A stretch of DNA of 64,000 nucleotides from Pukyongia sp. (GCA_030148705.1 JASBSY010000022.1:102777-166776); one strand, 5' to 3'; shown: positions 1 through 9,138, counted from the stretch's first letter. The notes: generated by a model from the sequence alone, not told the origin. Program-made: numbers and translations.

Positions 1-941
1 TCGTCAACTCATTCCATTTAGCCGACAGCAATGCAGCTAAGATTGTGCGATGGATCGACAACGGAATGGCGTATGGCGGCGGTGAAGATCCACTGGCTTC
101 ATTGGAAATAGTTACATCCGAATGGAAGTACGGCCAACCTGATACAATTATCAAGTTAAACCCAGAAACAATACCTGCCACAGGGCTATTGCCCTATCGT
201 TACCAGGACATTCCTTTGAATTTCGGACAAGACAGGTGGCTGCAGGGTGTGGAAATAAAACCCGGGGCAAAAAAAGCCTTGCACCACCTGGTGCTCACCA
301 ATACCGAGAGAAATAAAAAAAGTGAAATTACGAACAGGGAGCAGCGCCCATGGACCGATAATTTTATAGCATTGAGTGGAGGCGACACCAGAGTGACATT
401 TTACAGGAAAGGATCGGCTATTTTGTTGCCGAAGAATATGACTCTCACAGCCCAATTACATTATACCACCACCGGGAAAGTAGAAACCGACCAAACCGTT
501 ATCGGACTCTATTTTGCTGAAGAGCCTCCGGCCAAGGAAATTTTTGCCTTATCCCCTTCCAATACTAACCTGAGCATCCCGGCCCATACAGAAGAAATCC
601 GGCAAATCGCGGCAGACACCATTACCAAAGCGATCAGTATCCATTACATCTGGCCTCATATGCATTATAGAGGGAAGAGTATTCGCTTTTCGGTTATAGA
701 CCCGGCTGGTGAGAAACACACTCTGCTCTCCGTTCCCGATTATAATTTCAACTGGCAGTGGTTCTATCAACTGGAATCACCATTCCGGGCAGAAGCAGGT
801 TCTGTAATATTGGTGGAAGGAGTGTTCGATAATTCCGTTCAGAACCCATTTAATCCGGACCCGTCCCGGGATGTCGGATTTGGGATACAGAGTTTCGACG
901 AGATGTTAATTGGCTTTTTTAACTATACTCTTGAAGAATAA
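1..941 (+). CDS. Copper type II monooxygenase-like protein, C-terminal part (5' truncated by window)
   Basis: The reading frame is open from the first bases of the window, so the gene begins upstream and only its last 313 or so codons are visible. The visible part resembles the C-terminal copper-binding domains of ascorbate-dependent type II copper monooxygenases. It has a His-His pair (KKALHHLVLTN), a later HMHYRGKS segment giving a His-X-His copper site, and a late DEM motif (SFDEMLIGFF) whose Met is the usual third ligand. In Bacteroidota such domains are often attached to a cytochrome c or redoxin-like N-terminus; the visible start (KIVRWIDNG) looks like the end of a haem-binding segment, but that is inference. 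Probably periplasmic or exported; the substrate is unknown. Confidence 0.7.
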   Translation, partial: VNSFHLADSNAAKIVRWIDNGMAYGGGEDPLASLEIVTSEWKYGQPDTIIKLNPETIPATGLLPYRYQDIPLNFGQDRWLQGVEIKPGAKKALHHLVLTNTERNKKSEITNREQRPWTDNFIALSGGDTRVTFYRKGSAILLPKNMTLTAQLHYTTTGKVETDQTVIGLYFAEEPPAKEIFALSPSNTNLSIPAHTEEIRQIAADTITKAISIHYIWPHMHYRGKSIRFSVIDPAGEKHTLLSVPDYNFNWQWFYQLESPFRAEAGSVILVEGVFDNSVQNPFNPDPSRDVGFGIQSFDEMLIGFFNYTLEE

Positions 942-1021
942 ACCTGTTGCTTGAGTTGTGGCCTGTAACAAAATGCAGCTAACATTCGTCTTAAGGCTAT
1001 AAAAGATAAAAACCTATTAGA

Positions 1022-1153
1022 ATGAAAGCAAACATTTCAAATTACACAAGCGCCCGCTTACCACAAAGGAATAAACTCTTAGGCCTGTACATTCTTTCGG
1101 TTGGTTTTGTTATGATCAGTTTTTCAGTAATAACGGCAATCCAGCATCTGTAA
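1022..1153 (+). CDS. Small single-pass membrane peptide, unknown
   Basis: A 43-codon frame starts at ATG 1022 and stops at 1153, immediately before a strong hairpin. The peptide has a polar, basic N-terminus (MKANISNYTSARLPQRNK) followed by about 20 hydrophobic residues (LLGLYILSVGFVMISFSVIT), the layout of a one-helix inner-membrane peptide with the N-terminus inside. I do not recognise a family. Support for its being real is the membrane-helix composition, the ATG start and the terminator just behind the stop codon. It could be a chance frame in the leader of the next gene. Confidence 0.45.
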   Translation: MKANISNYTSARLPQRNKLLGLYILSVGFVMISFSVITAIQHL

Positions 1154-1155
1154 AA

Positions 1156-1184
1156 AAACCCTTCCGGGAAATCCGAAAGGGTTT
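1156..1184 (+). terminator. Hairpin terminator after the small membrane peptide
   Basis: AAACCCTT (1156-1163) pairs with AAGGGTTT (1177-1184), and inside it CGG pairs with CCG across one C/A mismatch. There is no long T run behind it on the + strand. It probably ends transcription of the upstream genes. Confidence 0.6.
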
Positions 1185-1300
1185 CAAAACAATCGTCATT
1201 AATCAACTCTAAATCTCACTAAAACTAACTAACTGTTCATACTTACGAAAAAAGAGAGTCGGAGGTTTTAGGATTTTGTATCTTGTCTGAAAAATTTAGG

Positions 1301-1840
1301 ATGCTTAAATATTTATTTGCTTTAGTCATCGTTTTAAGTGTACTTATTAGCTGTAAAGACACCACTTCTGCATCGGTCGAACCTGTTAAAGTTGAACCTG
1401 CAAATACGACCTATTACCTTATTCGTCACGCCGAAAAGGAACGTGTCGATCCCCTGGACAGTAATCCGTCATTATCAGTAGAGGGAAAAGCCAGAGCCGA
1501 TTACTGGGCGCGTTATTTCGACAGTATTCAACTGGATGCAATCTATTCAACAAATTATATTCGAACCTTGATGACTGCCAGGCCGGTTTCTGAAAAGAAA
1601 AATCTGGACGTTCGTATCTATGATGCAAATTCTCTCTATGATAAGGAATTTCAAAACAACACGAAGAATAAAAAGGTACTGATTGTAGGACATAGCAACA
1701 CAACCCCCGATTTTGTGAATAAGATTCTAGGGGTGCCGAAATACAAAAATATGGATGACAACGATAACAGCTCCCTCTACGTGGTGGAAATGCGAAACAA
1801 ATACAATGTGGTCGATCTAAGGGTAGTCGATGTAGAATAA
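1301..1840 (+). CDS. Histidine phosphatase superfamily lipoprotein (phosphoglycerate mutase-like)
   Basis: I chose the ATG at 1301 because it gives a clean lipoprotein signal (MLKYLFALVIVLSVLISC, lipobox LISC); a TTG at 1283 would add six polar residues. The mature protein carries the histidine-phosphatase signature near its N-terminus (YLIRHAEK, catalytic His in RHA) and the second catalytic His in VGHSNTTP. It is expected to be a membrane-anchored phosphatase facing the periplasm. The family covers phytases, mutase-like enzymes and SixA-type phosphohistidine phosphatases, and the substrate cannot be told from sequence. It stands alone, 24 bases before an M23 peptidase gene. Confidence 0.8.
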   Translation: MLKYLFALVIVLSVLISCKDTTSASVEPVKVEPANTTYYLIRHAEKERVDPLDSNPSLSVEGKARADYWARYFDSIQLDAIYSTNYIRTLMTARPVSEKKNLDVRIYDANSLYDKEFQNNTKNKKVLIVGHSNTTPDFVNKILGVPKYKNMDDNDNSSLYVVEMRNKYNVVDLRVVDVE

Positions 1841-1864
1841 ACCTTATATCATAAAACCCGGTTC

Positions 1865-2827
1865 ATGAAAAAATTAATTTTTATCACTTTGGTCCTTTCT
1901 CACTGTTTAGGGCGGGCACAGGCCCCCGAGTATTTAGCTGCTCTGGAGAAGTTTCAAACCCATTACAACAGCGAGGATGCCGAGGCAGTATTCAATTTGT
2001 TCAGTCAATCCATGCAGCAGTCGGTTAACCTGCCAACTACCACTCAGATCGTAAATTCCTTTCAGCAGCGTTTTGGAGACCTTATGAGCTTTAGTTTTAA
2101 ATCGGAAGAAGGTATTACCGAAACCTACAATGTGCATTTTGAGCGCGGAAAGCAGTCCATGCGCATTTCACTGGACAGCAACGGCAAATTCTCAGGGCTG
2201 TTATTCAAACCCTTTGAAGACAACAGTAAAGCAAAGATCGAGCGCAATCTTACGGAACTGGCACTGCCATTTAAAGGCAATTGGTTTACGGTCTGGGGAG
2301 GCGATACCAAAGCACAGAATTACCACGTTATCGACCGGGCACAGCGCCACGCTTTCGACTTCCTGATCTTAGGAAAGAACAACAAGACCTACGAACGCAG
2401 CGGAACCCGGAATGAAGATTATTACGCCTTCGGCAAACCACTTTATGCTGTCTGCGAAGCCGAAGTGATCGCAGTGACTACAGGCGTTGAAGATAATAAA
2501 CCGGGAGCTATGAACCCTTCACAGCCACTGGGTAACAGTGTTATTTTAAAGACAGACAAAAACGAATATATTGTCTATGCACACTTTGAAGAAGGCACCA
2601 TAAAAGTGAAAGAGGGTGATAGGGTACGTAAAGGACAGTTTCTGGGAAATTGTGGAAATTCGGGTAACTCCTCCGAACCCCACTTACATCTACATATTCA
2701 GGACGGAGCCGATATCTATAGTGCGATCGGAGTAAAGTGCTACTTCGAGAAACTGCTGGTTAACGGAGAACTGAAACGCGATTATTCGCCCGTAAAACTG
2801 GATAGAATCGCTCCTTTGAACGAATAA
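1865..2827 (+). CDS. Secreted M23 family metallopeptidase with N-terminal NTF2-like (DUF3887-type) domain
   Basis: It has a signal peptide (cleavage after about residue 19, GRAQA). Residues about 20-110 look like an NTF2-like domain, of the type labelled DUF3887, built around repeated helix-strand units (YLAALEKFQTHYNSED). Residues about 140-310 form a LytM/M23 fold: HAFDF supplies the first zinc-ligand region and HLHLHIQDG the terminal HxH motif. Family knowledge predicts a periplasmic or surface zinc peptidase that cuts peptidoglycan cross-links, although many flavobacterial members are untested. It follows the phosphatase-like lipoprotein closely and may share its transcript. smpB behind it has its own promoter overlapping the end of this gene. 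Confidence 0.85.
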   Translation: MKKLIFITLVLSHCLGRAQAPEYLAALEKFQTHYNSEDAEAVFNLFSQSMQQSVNLPTTTQIVNSFQQRFGDLMSFSFKSEEGITETYNVHFERGKQSMRISLDSNGKFSGLLFKPFEDNSKAKIERNLTELALPFKGNWFTVWGGDTKAQNYHVIDRAQRHAFDFLILGKNNKTYERSGTRNEDYYAFGKPLYAVCEAEVIAVTTGVEDNKPGAMNPSQPLGNSVILKTDKNEYIVYAHFEEGTIKVKEGDRVRKGQFLGNCGNSGNSSEPHLHLHIQDGADIYSAIGVKCYFEKLLVNGELKRDYSPVKLDRIAPLNE

Positions 2828-2843
2828 TAAAATTGTATTTTTG
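2815..2843 (+). promoter_or_regulatory. smpB promoter, leaderless type
   Basis: TTTG at 2815-2818 lies 17 bases before TATTTTTG (2836-2843), a match to the Bacteroidota -33/-7 consensus (TTTG, TAnnTTTG). The -7 box ends only 5 bases before the smpB ATG at 2849, so the predicted transcript starts at or next to the start codon. Confidence 0.65.
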
Positions 2844-2848
2844 CCGGG

Positions 2849-3313
2849 ATGACACTTCAGAAAAACGTAAGGATCAAGAACCGAAAAGCGAAGTTCCAGT
2901 ACGAGATACTGGACACTTTCGTGGCCGGTATCGTATTGCGCGGAACCGAGATCAAGGCTATACGTGAAGGAAAAGCGTCCATAGCAGAATCCTTCTGTGA
3001 ATTCAGCAACAACGAACTCTTCGTGATCAATATGACGATTCAGGAATATTCGCACGCCACACATTTTAACCATAATCCACGTACAGAGCGCAAGTTGCTG
3101 TTAAACCGATCGGAACTCAAAAAACTTGAAAAAGAAGTAAAAAACTCCGGTCTCACCATTATTCCGCTACTTCTGTTTACAAACGACAAGGGACTGGCTA
3201 AGCTGGAGATTGCGCTGTGCCGAGGGAAAAAGGAATACGACAAACGCGAAGTGATCAAAAATAGGGACTCGAAGCGAAACCTGGACAGGATAAAGAAAGC
3301 CTTCAATAATTAA
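2849..3313 (+). CDS. smpB: SsrA-binding protein SmpB
   Basis: At 154 residues this is the normal SmpB length. The N-terminal basic segment (KNVRIKNRKAKFQYEI), the core GIVLRGTEIKAIREGKASIAESF and the HFNHNPRTERKLLL block are the family hallmarks. The lysine- and arginine-rich C-terminal tail (KKEYDKREVIKNRDSKRNLDRIKKAF) enters the decoding centre. SmpB binds tmRNA and brings it to stalled ribosomes for trans-translation. The tmRNA gene itself is not seen in this window. Start at ATG 2849 is supported by the leaderless-type promoter 5 bases upstream. Confidence 0.97.
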   Translation: MTLQKNVRIKNRKAKFQYEILDTFVAGIVLRGTEIKAIREGKASIAESFCEFSNNELFVINMTIQEYSHATHFNHNPRTERKLLLNRSELKKLEKEVKNSGLTIIPLLLFTNDKGLAKLEIALCRGKKEYDKREVIKNRDSKRNLDRIKKAFNN

Positions 3314-3415
3314 TAATTCGCAACCTTGGTTGAATAAGAAAATAATAAACATTCGTACAGTAAGAAGAATGTTACCGGGTTATTACTCAACACTAAAAAC
3401 TCATAGTGTACTCTT

Positions 3416-5893
3416 ATGAAAAAAACGCTTTTCTTGCTCCTTTTATGCCTTAACTTCAACCTAAGTGCCCAAATTGTTGGAAAGGTCACAGATCAAAAAG
3501 GTGAACCCCTGCCCTATGTCAATATTTATGTTGAAAAAACCTATAACGGCACCACTTCGAACGATGACGGAAACTTTGAACTTTCGGTTACCGAGCCCGG
3601 CGATTACACCGTGGTGTTTCAATTTTTGGGGTATGCTACTCAGAGGAAATCGATCTCGATTAGGAGCTTTCCATATGTAATGAACGTTAGCCTTAAGGAG
3701 GAACTTGTAAGCCTGGACGAAGTAGTGCTGAACACTTCGGAAGACCCTGCCTATCGAATTATCAGACGAACCATAGAGGCCAGAAAAGTGAACCTGGACA
3801 GGATTGCAGCCTTCAAGGCCGATTTCTATTCCCGCGGACTATGGCGAGTAGACAGTTTACCGGAAAAGATTCTCGGACAGGAGGTCGGAGATTTCGACGG
3901 ACAGCTGGATTCCACACGAACCGGAATTATTTACTTGTCGGAAACCATTTCTAAAATTGCCTATAAGAAACCTGATGATTTTAAAGAAACCATAATCGCT
4001 TCCAAGGTTAGCGGTAACGACAACGGCTTTAGTTTTAACAGTGCCCAGGATGCCAATTTTTCCTTTTACGAAAACACAATAGATTTGAATGCAGCCATAG
4101 TTTCACCTATTGCTTCAAACGCCCTTAATTATTACAGTTATAAACTGGACGGGGTGTTCTATGAGGAGAACAAGCTCATCAATAAGATCATGGTGACGCC
4201 AAAACGGCCAAAAGACAGGGTCTGGAGCGGTGTTATCTATATAGTTGAAGACGATTGGCAACTTTACGGAGCGGAACTTACTACTACCGGGCAGGCTATC
4301 CAAATTCCCTTTGTGAAAGAACTTGTCTTCAGACAAAGTTTTAGTTTCGACCCTGCCCAAGATTTCTGGGTGAAGCGATCGCAGACCATCGATTTCAGTT
4401 TTGGCTTCTTCGGGATTGAAGGAGACGGTCGATTTATTGCGGTTTACAGCAATTATGACTTTACACCCAACTTTCAGAAGGGTTCTTTTACCAATGAAGT
4501 TTTGAGCTTTGAGCCGGAGGCGAATAAAAAAGATTCGATTTTCTGGAGAGGCGTACGCCCTGTTCCCCTTACGGATGAAGAATTGAACGACTACATTAAG
4601 AAAGACAGCATTCAAACCCTGAGACGTTCGAAATCGTATCTGGACTCCATCGACGCTAAAAATAACCGGCCGGGAATAATGGACCCCATCTTTGGCTACA
4701 CCTATAAAAACAGTTTTAAAAAATGGGAACTAAACTACAATGGCCCTCTACCGGGAGTTAATTTTAATACAGTTCAGGGTTGGAACGCAGGGATAGGGCT
4801 TTCATATTTCAAAAGATTCGATGAAAACGGTAGCCGATGGCTGTCGGTTGATCAAAGGATAACTTATGGTATTTCAGAAGATCGTCTGAGGGTTACGGCC
4901 GGTGCGTCCTTCAATTTTAACCGGATCAACAGATTGAGATTGGGGATTAGCGGGGGAAGCCGGGTAGTCCAATTTAACAGGTCGCAACCAATTAGCCCTT
5001 TGATAAACAGCGTTTCAAGCTTATTTTTTGAACGCAATTATATGAAAATCTACGAATTGGATTTCGTTAATTTCAGCTGGAGCCAGGAACTTTTCAATGG
5101 GCTTCGCATGGCCGCGGTAATTGGATACGAGGACAGGAAACCTCTTTTTAATACGACCGATTATGTAACGATACCAAATGATGAGGCCGATTACAGTTCG
5201 AACAATCCGCTTCAGCCCTTTGAAACTCCAGAAACACCGGGCATACTCCCTCATCATCTGATAAGGACTTCCGTAGCGGCAGATATCACATTCGGACAAA
5301 AATACATGAGCTATCCCGACGGAAAGTTTAACCTCGGCAATAACAAATATCCGGCGCTTCGACTGGGTTTCGAAAACGGTTCAGCAGCATCGGTAGATGG
5401 GTATGATTTCAGTGAATTAACCGCCCAACTCTATCAGCGCGTGAATACCGGGAATAAAGGCTTAATGATATATAGCCTGCGAGCAGGAACTTTTTTCAAT
5501 GGCGATGATATCTCCTTTGCAGACTATAAACACTTTAACGGAAATCAGACAAGAGTAGGCACTACTTTCGATTATACTAATACCTTCAACCTACTGCCCT
5601 ACTACGATCTTAGCACTAATAACTCCTACTTCGAAGCTCACCTGGAACACGATTTTCGGGGATGGATACTCGGAAAGATACCGGGAATCAATACCTTGAA
5701 TTTTAACCTAGTCGCCGGCGCTCATTTACTAAGTACGGAAGCTAGCCCATACACCGAATTTTCGCTGGGAATCGACAACCTGGGCTGGGGAAAATTCAGG
5801 TTTTTAAGGCTGGATTATGTGATATCCCATTTCGAAGGAAACAATAAAGGCGCTTTTATTTTCGGGCTGAAATTTCTCAATATCATAGAATGA
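3416..5893 (+). CDS. DUF5686/carboxypeptidase-like regulatory domain outer-membrane protein
   Basis: An 825-residue protein with a clear signal peptide (ending LNFNLSAQ). Residues about 20-100 form a carboxypeptidase-regulatory-like beta-sandwich (GKVTDQKGEPLPYVNIYV, then GFFLGY-type ends), as found at the N-terminus of many Bacteroidota outer-membrane proteins. The rest matches the DUF5686 arrangement: a mixed middle region followed by a C-terminal half of alternating amphipathic strands ending in an aromatic residue region (FIFGLKFLNIIE), which suggests a beta-barrel. It most likely sits in the outer membrane. The function of DUF5686 proteins is unknown; the regulatory domain is also present in TonB-dependent receptors, but no plug domain is visible here. 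Confidence 0.85.
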   Translation: MKKTLFLLLLCLNFNLSAQIVGKVTDQKGEPLPYVNIYVEKTYNGTTSNDDGNFELSVTEPGDYTVVFQFLGYATQRKSISIRSFPYVMNVSLKEELVSLDEVVLNTSEDPAYRIIRRTIEARKVNLDRIAAFKADFYSRGLWRVDSLPEKILGQEVGDFDGQLDSTRTGIIYLSETISKIAYKKPDDFKETIIASKVSGNDNGFSFNSAQDANFSFYENTIDLNAAIVSPIASNALNYYSYKLDGVFYEENKLINKIMVTPKRPKDRVWSGVIYIVEDDWQLYGAELTTTGQAIQIPFVKELVFRQSFSFDPAQDFWVKRSQTIDFSFGFFGIEGDGRFIAVYSNYDFTPNFQKGSFTNEVLSFEPEANKKDSIFWRGVRPVPLTDEELNDYIKKDSIQTLRRSKSYLDSIDAKNNRPGIMDPIFGYTYKNSFKKWELNYNGPLPGVNFNTVQGWNAGIGLSYFKRFDENGSRWLSVDQRITYGISEDRLRVTAGASFNFNRINRLRLGISGGSRVVQFNRSQPISPLINSVSSLFFERNYMKIYELDFVNFSWSQELFNGLRMAAVIGYEDRKPLFNTTDYVTIPNDEADYSSNNPLQPFETPETPGILPHHLIRTSVAADITFGQKYMSYPDGKFNLGNNKYPALRLGFENGSAASVDGYDFSELTAQLYQRVNTGNKGLMIYSLRAGTFFNGDDISFADYKHFNGNQTRVGTTFDYTNTFNLLPYYDLSTNNSYFEAHLEHDFRGWILGKIPGINTLNFNLVAGAHLLSTEASPYTEFSLGIDNLGWGKFRFLRLDYVISHFEGNNKGAFIFGLKFLNIIE

Positions 5894-5987
5894 TAAGGTT
5901 GTCGAAACTAACTTTTTCGCTACTTCAGGAGTTTCTTTTAAAGCCATATGTCAATATTCTTTTGCCTGCCTTTAGTATATTTACTGT

Positions 5988-6500
5988 ATGGAGGCAGCTT
6001 ATTACACGGCTCGACTATATAACAACAAACAGGTTTTTGAAGCCCTGCTGCAGGGTTTATCTTCCGCCGAATATCGGTTTAAGGTAAACCCCGAAGACTG
6101 GTGTATCCTTGAAATTATTTGTCACTTATACGACGAAGAGCGGGAAGATTTCCGGCTTAGAGTTGAATCCATTTTAGAAGATCCTTCCAAACCCCTGCCG
6201 CCTGCCGATCCTGTTAGCTGGGCAAAGACAAGAAACTATATGGAAGAAAACTTCGAGAACAAAGTGAGTGCTTTCCTTGCCGAACGCCGTAAATCGGTCG
6301 ATTGGCTGCAATCGCTCCATGAACCAAATTGGGACAATAGCTATATGCACCCTAAAATTGGACCTGTCCCAGCTTCCCTTATTTTGACCAATTGGGTTGT
6401 TCACGATGATCTGCATATAAAGCAAATTACCCGCCGGAAATACGAATATATTGAACAGAACGCCTCGGATCGTATAGATTATGCCGGAAAATGGGTGTGA
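5988..6500 (+). CDS. DinB-like superfamily protein
   Basis: 170 residues with the four-helix DinB_2 pattern. A first metal-ligand His lies in EIICHLYDEEREDF (about residue 46), and a second site HDDLHIKQI lies near residue 139. DinB-like proteins bind a divalent metal; some act as thiol (bacillithiol or mycothiol) transferases, but most are uncharacterised. The ATG at 5988 is chosen because the other frame starting at 5890 has no family resemblance. The gene ends at 6500 and converges on pcm with no gap. Confidence 0.8.
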   Translation: MEAAYYTARLYNNKQVFEALLQGLSSAEYRFKVNPEDWCILEIICHLYDEEREDFRLRVESILEDPSKPLPPADPVSWAKTRNYMEENFENKVSAFLAERRKSVDWLQSLHEPNWDNSYMHPKIGPVPASLILTNWVVHDDLHIKQITRRKYEYIEQNASDRIDYAGKWV

Positions 6501-7142
6501 TTATTCCTTATCCTCTAAGAGGGGAACAAATCGATACGCCCCAAATTCTTCTTTTTCAAACTTGTTTGCTTCCTCCCGTGTATAAACAGTCATAATCTGG
6601 GTATCGGTTCCCACGGGGATTACCAGCCTGCCACCCAAAGCGAGTTGAGCTAATAAGGGTTTTGGCACATAGGGTGCGCCCGCGGTAACAAGTATGCCGT
6701 CGTAAGGAGCTTCGGCTTCATACCCCCTGTAACCATCTCCAAAAATTAGTTTTTTTGGCCGGTATCCAAGTTTCGGCAGGAAGAGTTTGGTTTTCTTAAA
6801 CAATTCGTTCTGTCTTTCGATACTGTACACTATTGCTCCCATCTCTAGCAATACCGCAGTCTGGTAACCACTCCCCGTCCCTATTTCCAGTATTCTATCC
6901 CCTTTTTTAACCTCTAGTAACTCGGTTTGCCTTGCCACGGTATAGGGTTGAGATATGGTTTGGTCGGCCGCAATGGGAAATGCCTTGTCGACATAAGCGT
7001 GATTGACGAATCCGGAATCCATAAATGCGTGCCTGGGAATCTTATTAATTGCATTCAACACAGCTGTATCCTCAATGCCTTTCAGCTTTAAGGTCTCTAC
7101 CAGCTTTTTTCTTAAGCCCTTATGCGTGTAGTTGTCTATCAT
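6501..7142 (-). CDS. pcm: Protein-L-isoaspartate O-methyltransferase
   Basis: A 213-residue class I SAM-dependent methyltransferase. The SAM-binding motif I is ILEIGTGSGYQTAVL, preceded by the substrate-site segment TISQPYTVARQTELL and followed by the VTAGAPYVPKPLLAQL block, all typical of Pcm. It methylates isoaspartyl residues of damaged proteins so that they can revert to normal linkages, in the cytoplasm. It converges with the DinB-like gene (adjacent stop codons) and diverges from the oxidoreductase gene at 7270. A near-consensus -7 box lies 5 bases before its start. Confidence 0.95.
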   Translation of the reverse strand: MIDNYTHKGLRKKLVETLKLKGIEDTAVLNAINKIPRHAFMDSGFVNHAYVDKAFPIAADQTISQPYTVARQTELLEVKKGDRILEIGTGSGYQTAVLLEMGAIVYSIERQNELFKKTKLFLPKLGYRPKKLIFGDGYRGYEAEAPYDGILVTAGAPYVPKPLLAQLALGGRLVIPVGTDTQIMTVYTREEANKFEKEEFGAYRFVPLLEDKE

Positions 7143-7147
7143 TTACA

Positions 7148-7155
7148 CAAAGATG
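7148..7155 (-). promoter_or_regulatory. Possible pcm -7 element, leaderless type
   Basis: On the minus strand the sequence reads CATCTTTG, one mismatch from TAnnTTTG, and ends 5 bases before the pcm ATG. The position is the same as in other leaderless-type promoters of this window. I see no clear -33 box. Confidence 0.4.
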
Positions 7156-7245
7156 AAAAGAATGTTGGAAAATGTGTACTGAAATGCATAAAAAAACCCC
7201 ATTCTGAAATGGAGGTACTGAACTTCAGATTTCTTTAATTTCCCT

Positions 7246-7253
7246 TACCTTTG
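7246..7253 (+). promoter_or_regulatory. -7 promoter element of the Gfo/Idh/MocA oxidoreductase gene
   Basis: TACCTTTG matches TAnnTTTG exactly and lies 16 bases before the ATG at 7270. The expected -33 position holds only a weak TTC. Confidence 0.55.
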
Positions 7254-7269
7254 CTGAAAACGTACATTC

Positions 7270-8241
7270 ATGCTAAAAGCGGGCGTTCTTGGTGCCGGTC
7301 ACCTCGGAAAGATTCATCTGAAATTATTAAACCAATCGGACAGCTATAACCTGGTAGGTTTTTACGACGCAAATAAAAAAGCTTCGGCCGCCATCGAATC
7401 TGAATTTGGCTATAAGAGTTTCCCATCCATGGAGGAATTGATCGAGGCCTGCGATGTGATCGATGTGGTAACGCCAACCGTATCTCATTTTAAATGTGCA
7501 AAATTAGTCGTCGAGGCCGGGAAGCACTTGTTTATAGAAAAACCCGTCACTGAAACGGTGGAAGAGGCTGAAAAGCTGTTGGAGCTTGTTCGCAAACACA
7601 AGGTAAAAGCACAGGTAGGGCATGTTGAACGCTTTAATCCGGCATTTATGGCGGTAAACCACATGATAAGCGAGCCGATGTTTATCGAAGCGCACCGACT
7701 TGCGGAATTCAATCCAAGAGGAACGGATGTTTCGGTGGTTCTCGATTTGATGATACACGATATCGATGCTATTCTTTCCGTGGTGAACTCGGAAGTACAA
7801 AATGTATACGCAAGCGGAGTATCTGTAATATCGGAAACGCCGGATATAGCAAATGCCCGTATCGAGTTTAAGAATGGCTGTGTGGCCAATCTCACCGCCA
7901 GTAGGATCTCTATGAAGAAAATGCGGAAAGCCCGTTTTTTTCAAAGAGACGCCTATATTTCGGTCGATTTTCTCGATAAAGCTTGTGAAGTTGTCAAGAT
8001 GAAAGATGTACCAAAAGGTAAAATAGACGATTTTGCCATGGTGCTTACAAATGCAGAGGGCAAGAAGAAACAGATCTATTTTGACAACCCGAAAATATCA
8101 CCAAACAATGCCATCCTGGATGAGTTGAACAGTTTTGCCCAGGCCATCGAAAACGATACTACTCCGGTAGTGACCCTGGAACAGGGTACTCAGGCATTGA
8201 AGGTTGCCATGCAGATCATTAAAACTTTTAAAAAATTATAG
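7270..8241 (+). CDS. Gfo/Idh/MocA family NAD(P)-dependent oxidoreductase
   Basis: 323 residues. The N-terminal Rossmann fold opens with GVLGAGHLGKIHLKLL (dinucleotide-binding glycines). The conserved EKPVTE segment follows near residue 95, with the nicotinamide-side Lys, and then the C-terminal alpha/beta substrate domain (DVSVVLDLMIHDIDAIL, where D-x-x-x-H-D is typical of the catalytic region). It is expected to oxidise or reduce a sugar or polyol-type substrate, which sequence does not reveal. It is the first gene of a forward series and has its own -7 element. Only 6 bases separate it from the next dehydrogenase, so the two are probably co-transcribed. Confidence 0.88.
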   Translation: MLKAGVLGAGHLGKIHLKLLNQSDSYNLVGFYDANKKASAAIESEFGYKSFPSMEELIEACDVIDVVTPTVSHFKCAKLVVEAGKHLFIEKPVTETVEEAEKLLELVRKHKVKAQVGHVERFNPAFMAVNHMISEPMFIEAHRLAEFNPRGTDVSVVLDLMIHDIDAILSVVNSEVQNVYASGVSVISETPDIANARIEFKNGCVANLTASRISMKKMRKARFFQRDAYISVDFLDKACEVVKMKDVPKGKIDDFAMVLTNAEGKKKQIYFDNPKISPNNAILDELNSFAQAIENDTTPVVTLEQGTQALKVAMQIIKTFKKL

Positions 8242-8247
8242 ATATTT

Positions 8248-9138
8248 ATGAAAAATGTAGCTGTGATTGGAGCGGGAACCATGGGTAACGGAATCGCCCA
8301 TACGTTCGCTCAATTTGATTACAAAGTTCAATTAATAGACGTTTCTCAGGCTGCGCTGGATCGCGGAATTGCAACCATAGGAAAAAACCTTGACCGCATG
8401 GTGGCCAAGGAGCGGATAACTGAGAGCGAGAAGACAAAGACACTTTCCAATATCACTACTTATACCAATATGGAGGAGGGCGTGGAATACGCCAGCCTTG
8501 TGGTAGAAGCAGCAACCGAAAATCTAGACCTCAAACTTAAGATCTTTCGCGACCTGGATAAATTTTGCCCTGATGATACCATATTGGCAAGTAATACTTC
8601 GTCCATTTCAATAACTAAGATCGCTTCGGTGACATCGCGACCGGAAATGGTTATAGGGATGCATTTTATGAACCCGGTGCCGCTTATGAAGTTGGTAGAA
8701 ATCATAAAAGGGTACAATACCAGTGCTGAGACGTATAAGGTAGTTGAAGACCTTTCAAAAAAACTGAATAAAGTTCCCGTCGAAGTAAACGACTACCCCG
8801 GCTTTGTCGCCAACCGGATCTTAATACCGATGATCAACGAAGCCATAGAAACCTTATATAACGGGGTGGCCGGGGTTGAAGAGATCGATACCGTTATGAA
8901 ACTGGGAATGGCTCATCCTATGGGGCCACTGCAACTGGCAGATTTTATTGGCCTTGATGTATGCCTGTCCATACTGGAAGTAATGTACGACGGCTTCAAA
9001 AATCCTAAGTACGCACCCTGTCCGCTATTAGTGAATATGGTCATGGCCGGCAAACACGGAGTAAAAAGCGGGGAAGGGTTTTATGACTATTCAGAAAACA
9101 GAAAGGCCGAAGTTGTTTCCAAAGAATTCCGCAAATAG
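8248..9138 (+). CDS. 3-hydroxyacyl-CoA (3-hydroxybutyryl-CoA) dehydrogenase
   Basis: 296 residues, normal for the single-domain enzyme. The NAD-binding motif is GAGTMGNGIAHTFA at the start. The catalytic region holds IGMHFMNPVPLMKLVEII with the active-site His and the conserved Glu, and then NDYPGFVANRILIPMINEA leads into the C-terminal dimerisation domain. It interconverts 3-hydroxyacyl-CoA and 3-ketoacyl-CoA with NAD(H), in fatty-acid, branched-chain or butanoate metabolism. It lacks the enoyl-CoA hydratase domain of FadB. It sits 6 bases after the oxidoreductase gene. Confidence 0.93.
   Translation: MKNVAVIGAGTMGNGIAHTFAQFDYKVQLIDVSQAALDRGIATIGKNLDRMVAKERITESEKTKTLSNITTYTNMEEGVEYASLVVEAATENLDLKLKIFRDLDKFCPDDTILASNTSSISITKIASVTSRPEMVIGMHFMNPVPLMKLVEIIKGYNTSAETYKVVEDLSKKLNKVPVEVNDYPGFVANRILIPMINEAIETLYNGVAGVEEIDTVMKLGMAHPMGPLQLADFIGLDVCLSILEVMYDGFKNPKYAPCPLLVNMVMAGKHGVKSGEGFYDYSENRKAEVVSKEFRK

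Noticed and set aside
5890..6087. A 65-codon frame between DUF5686 and DinB genes
   Set aside because: It overlaps the DinB-like gene in another frame and shows no protein-like pattern.
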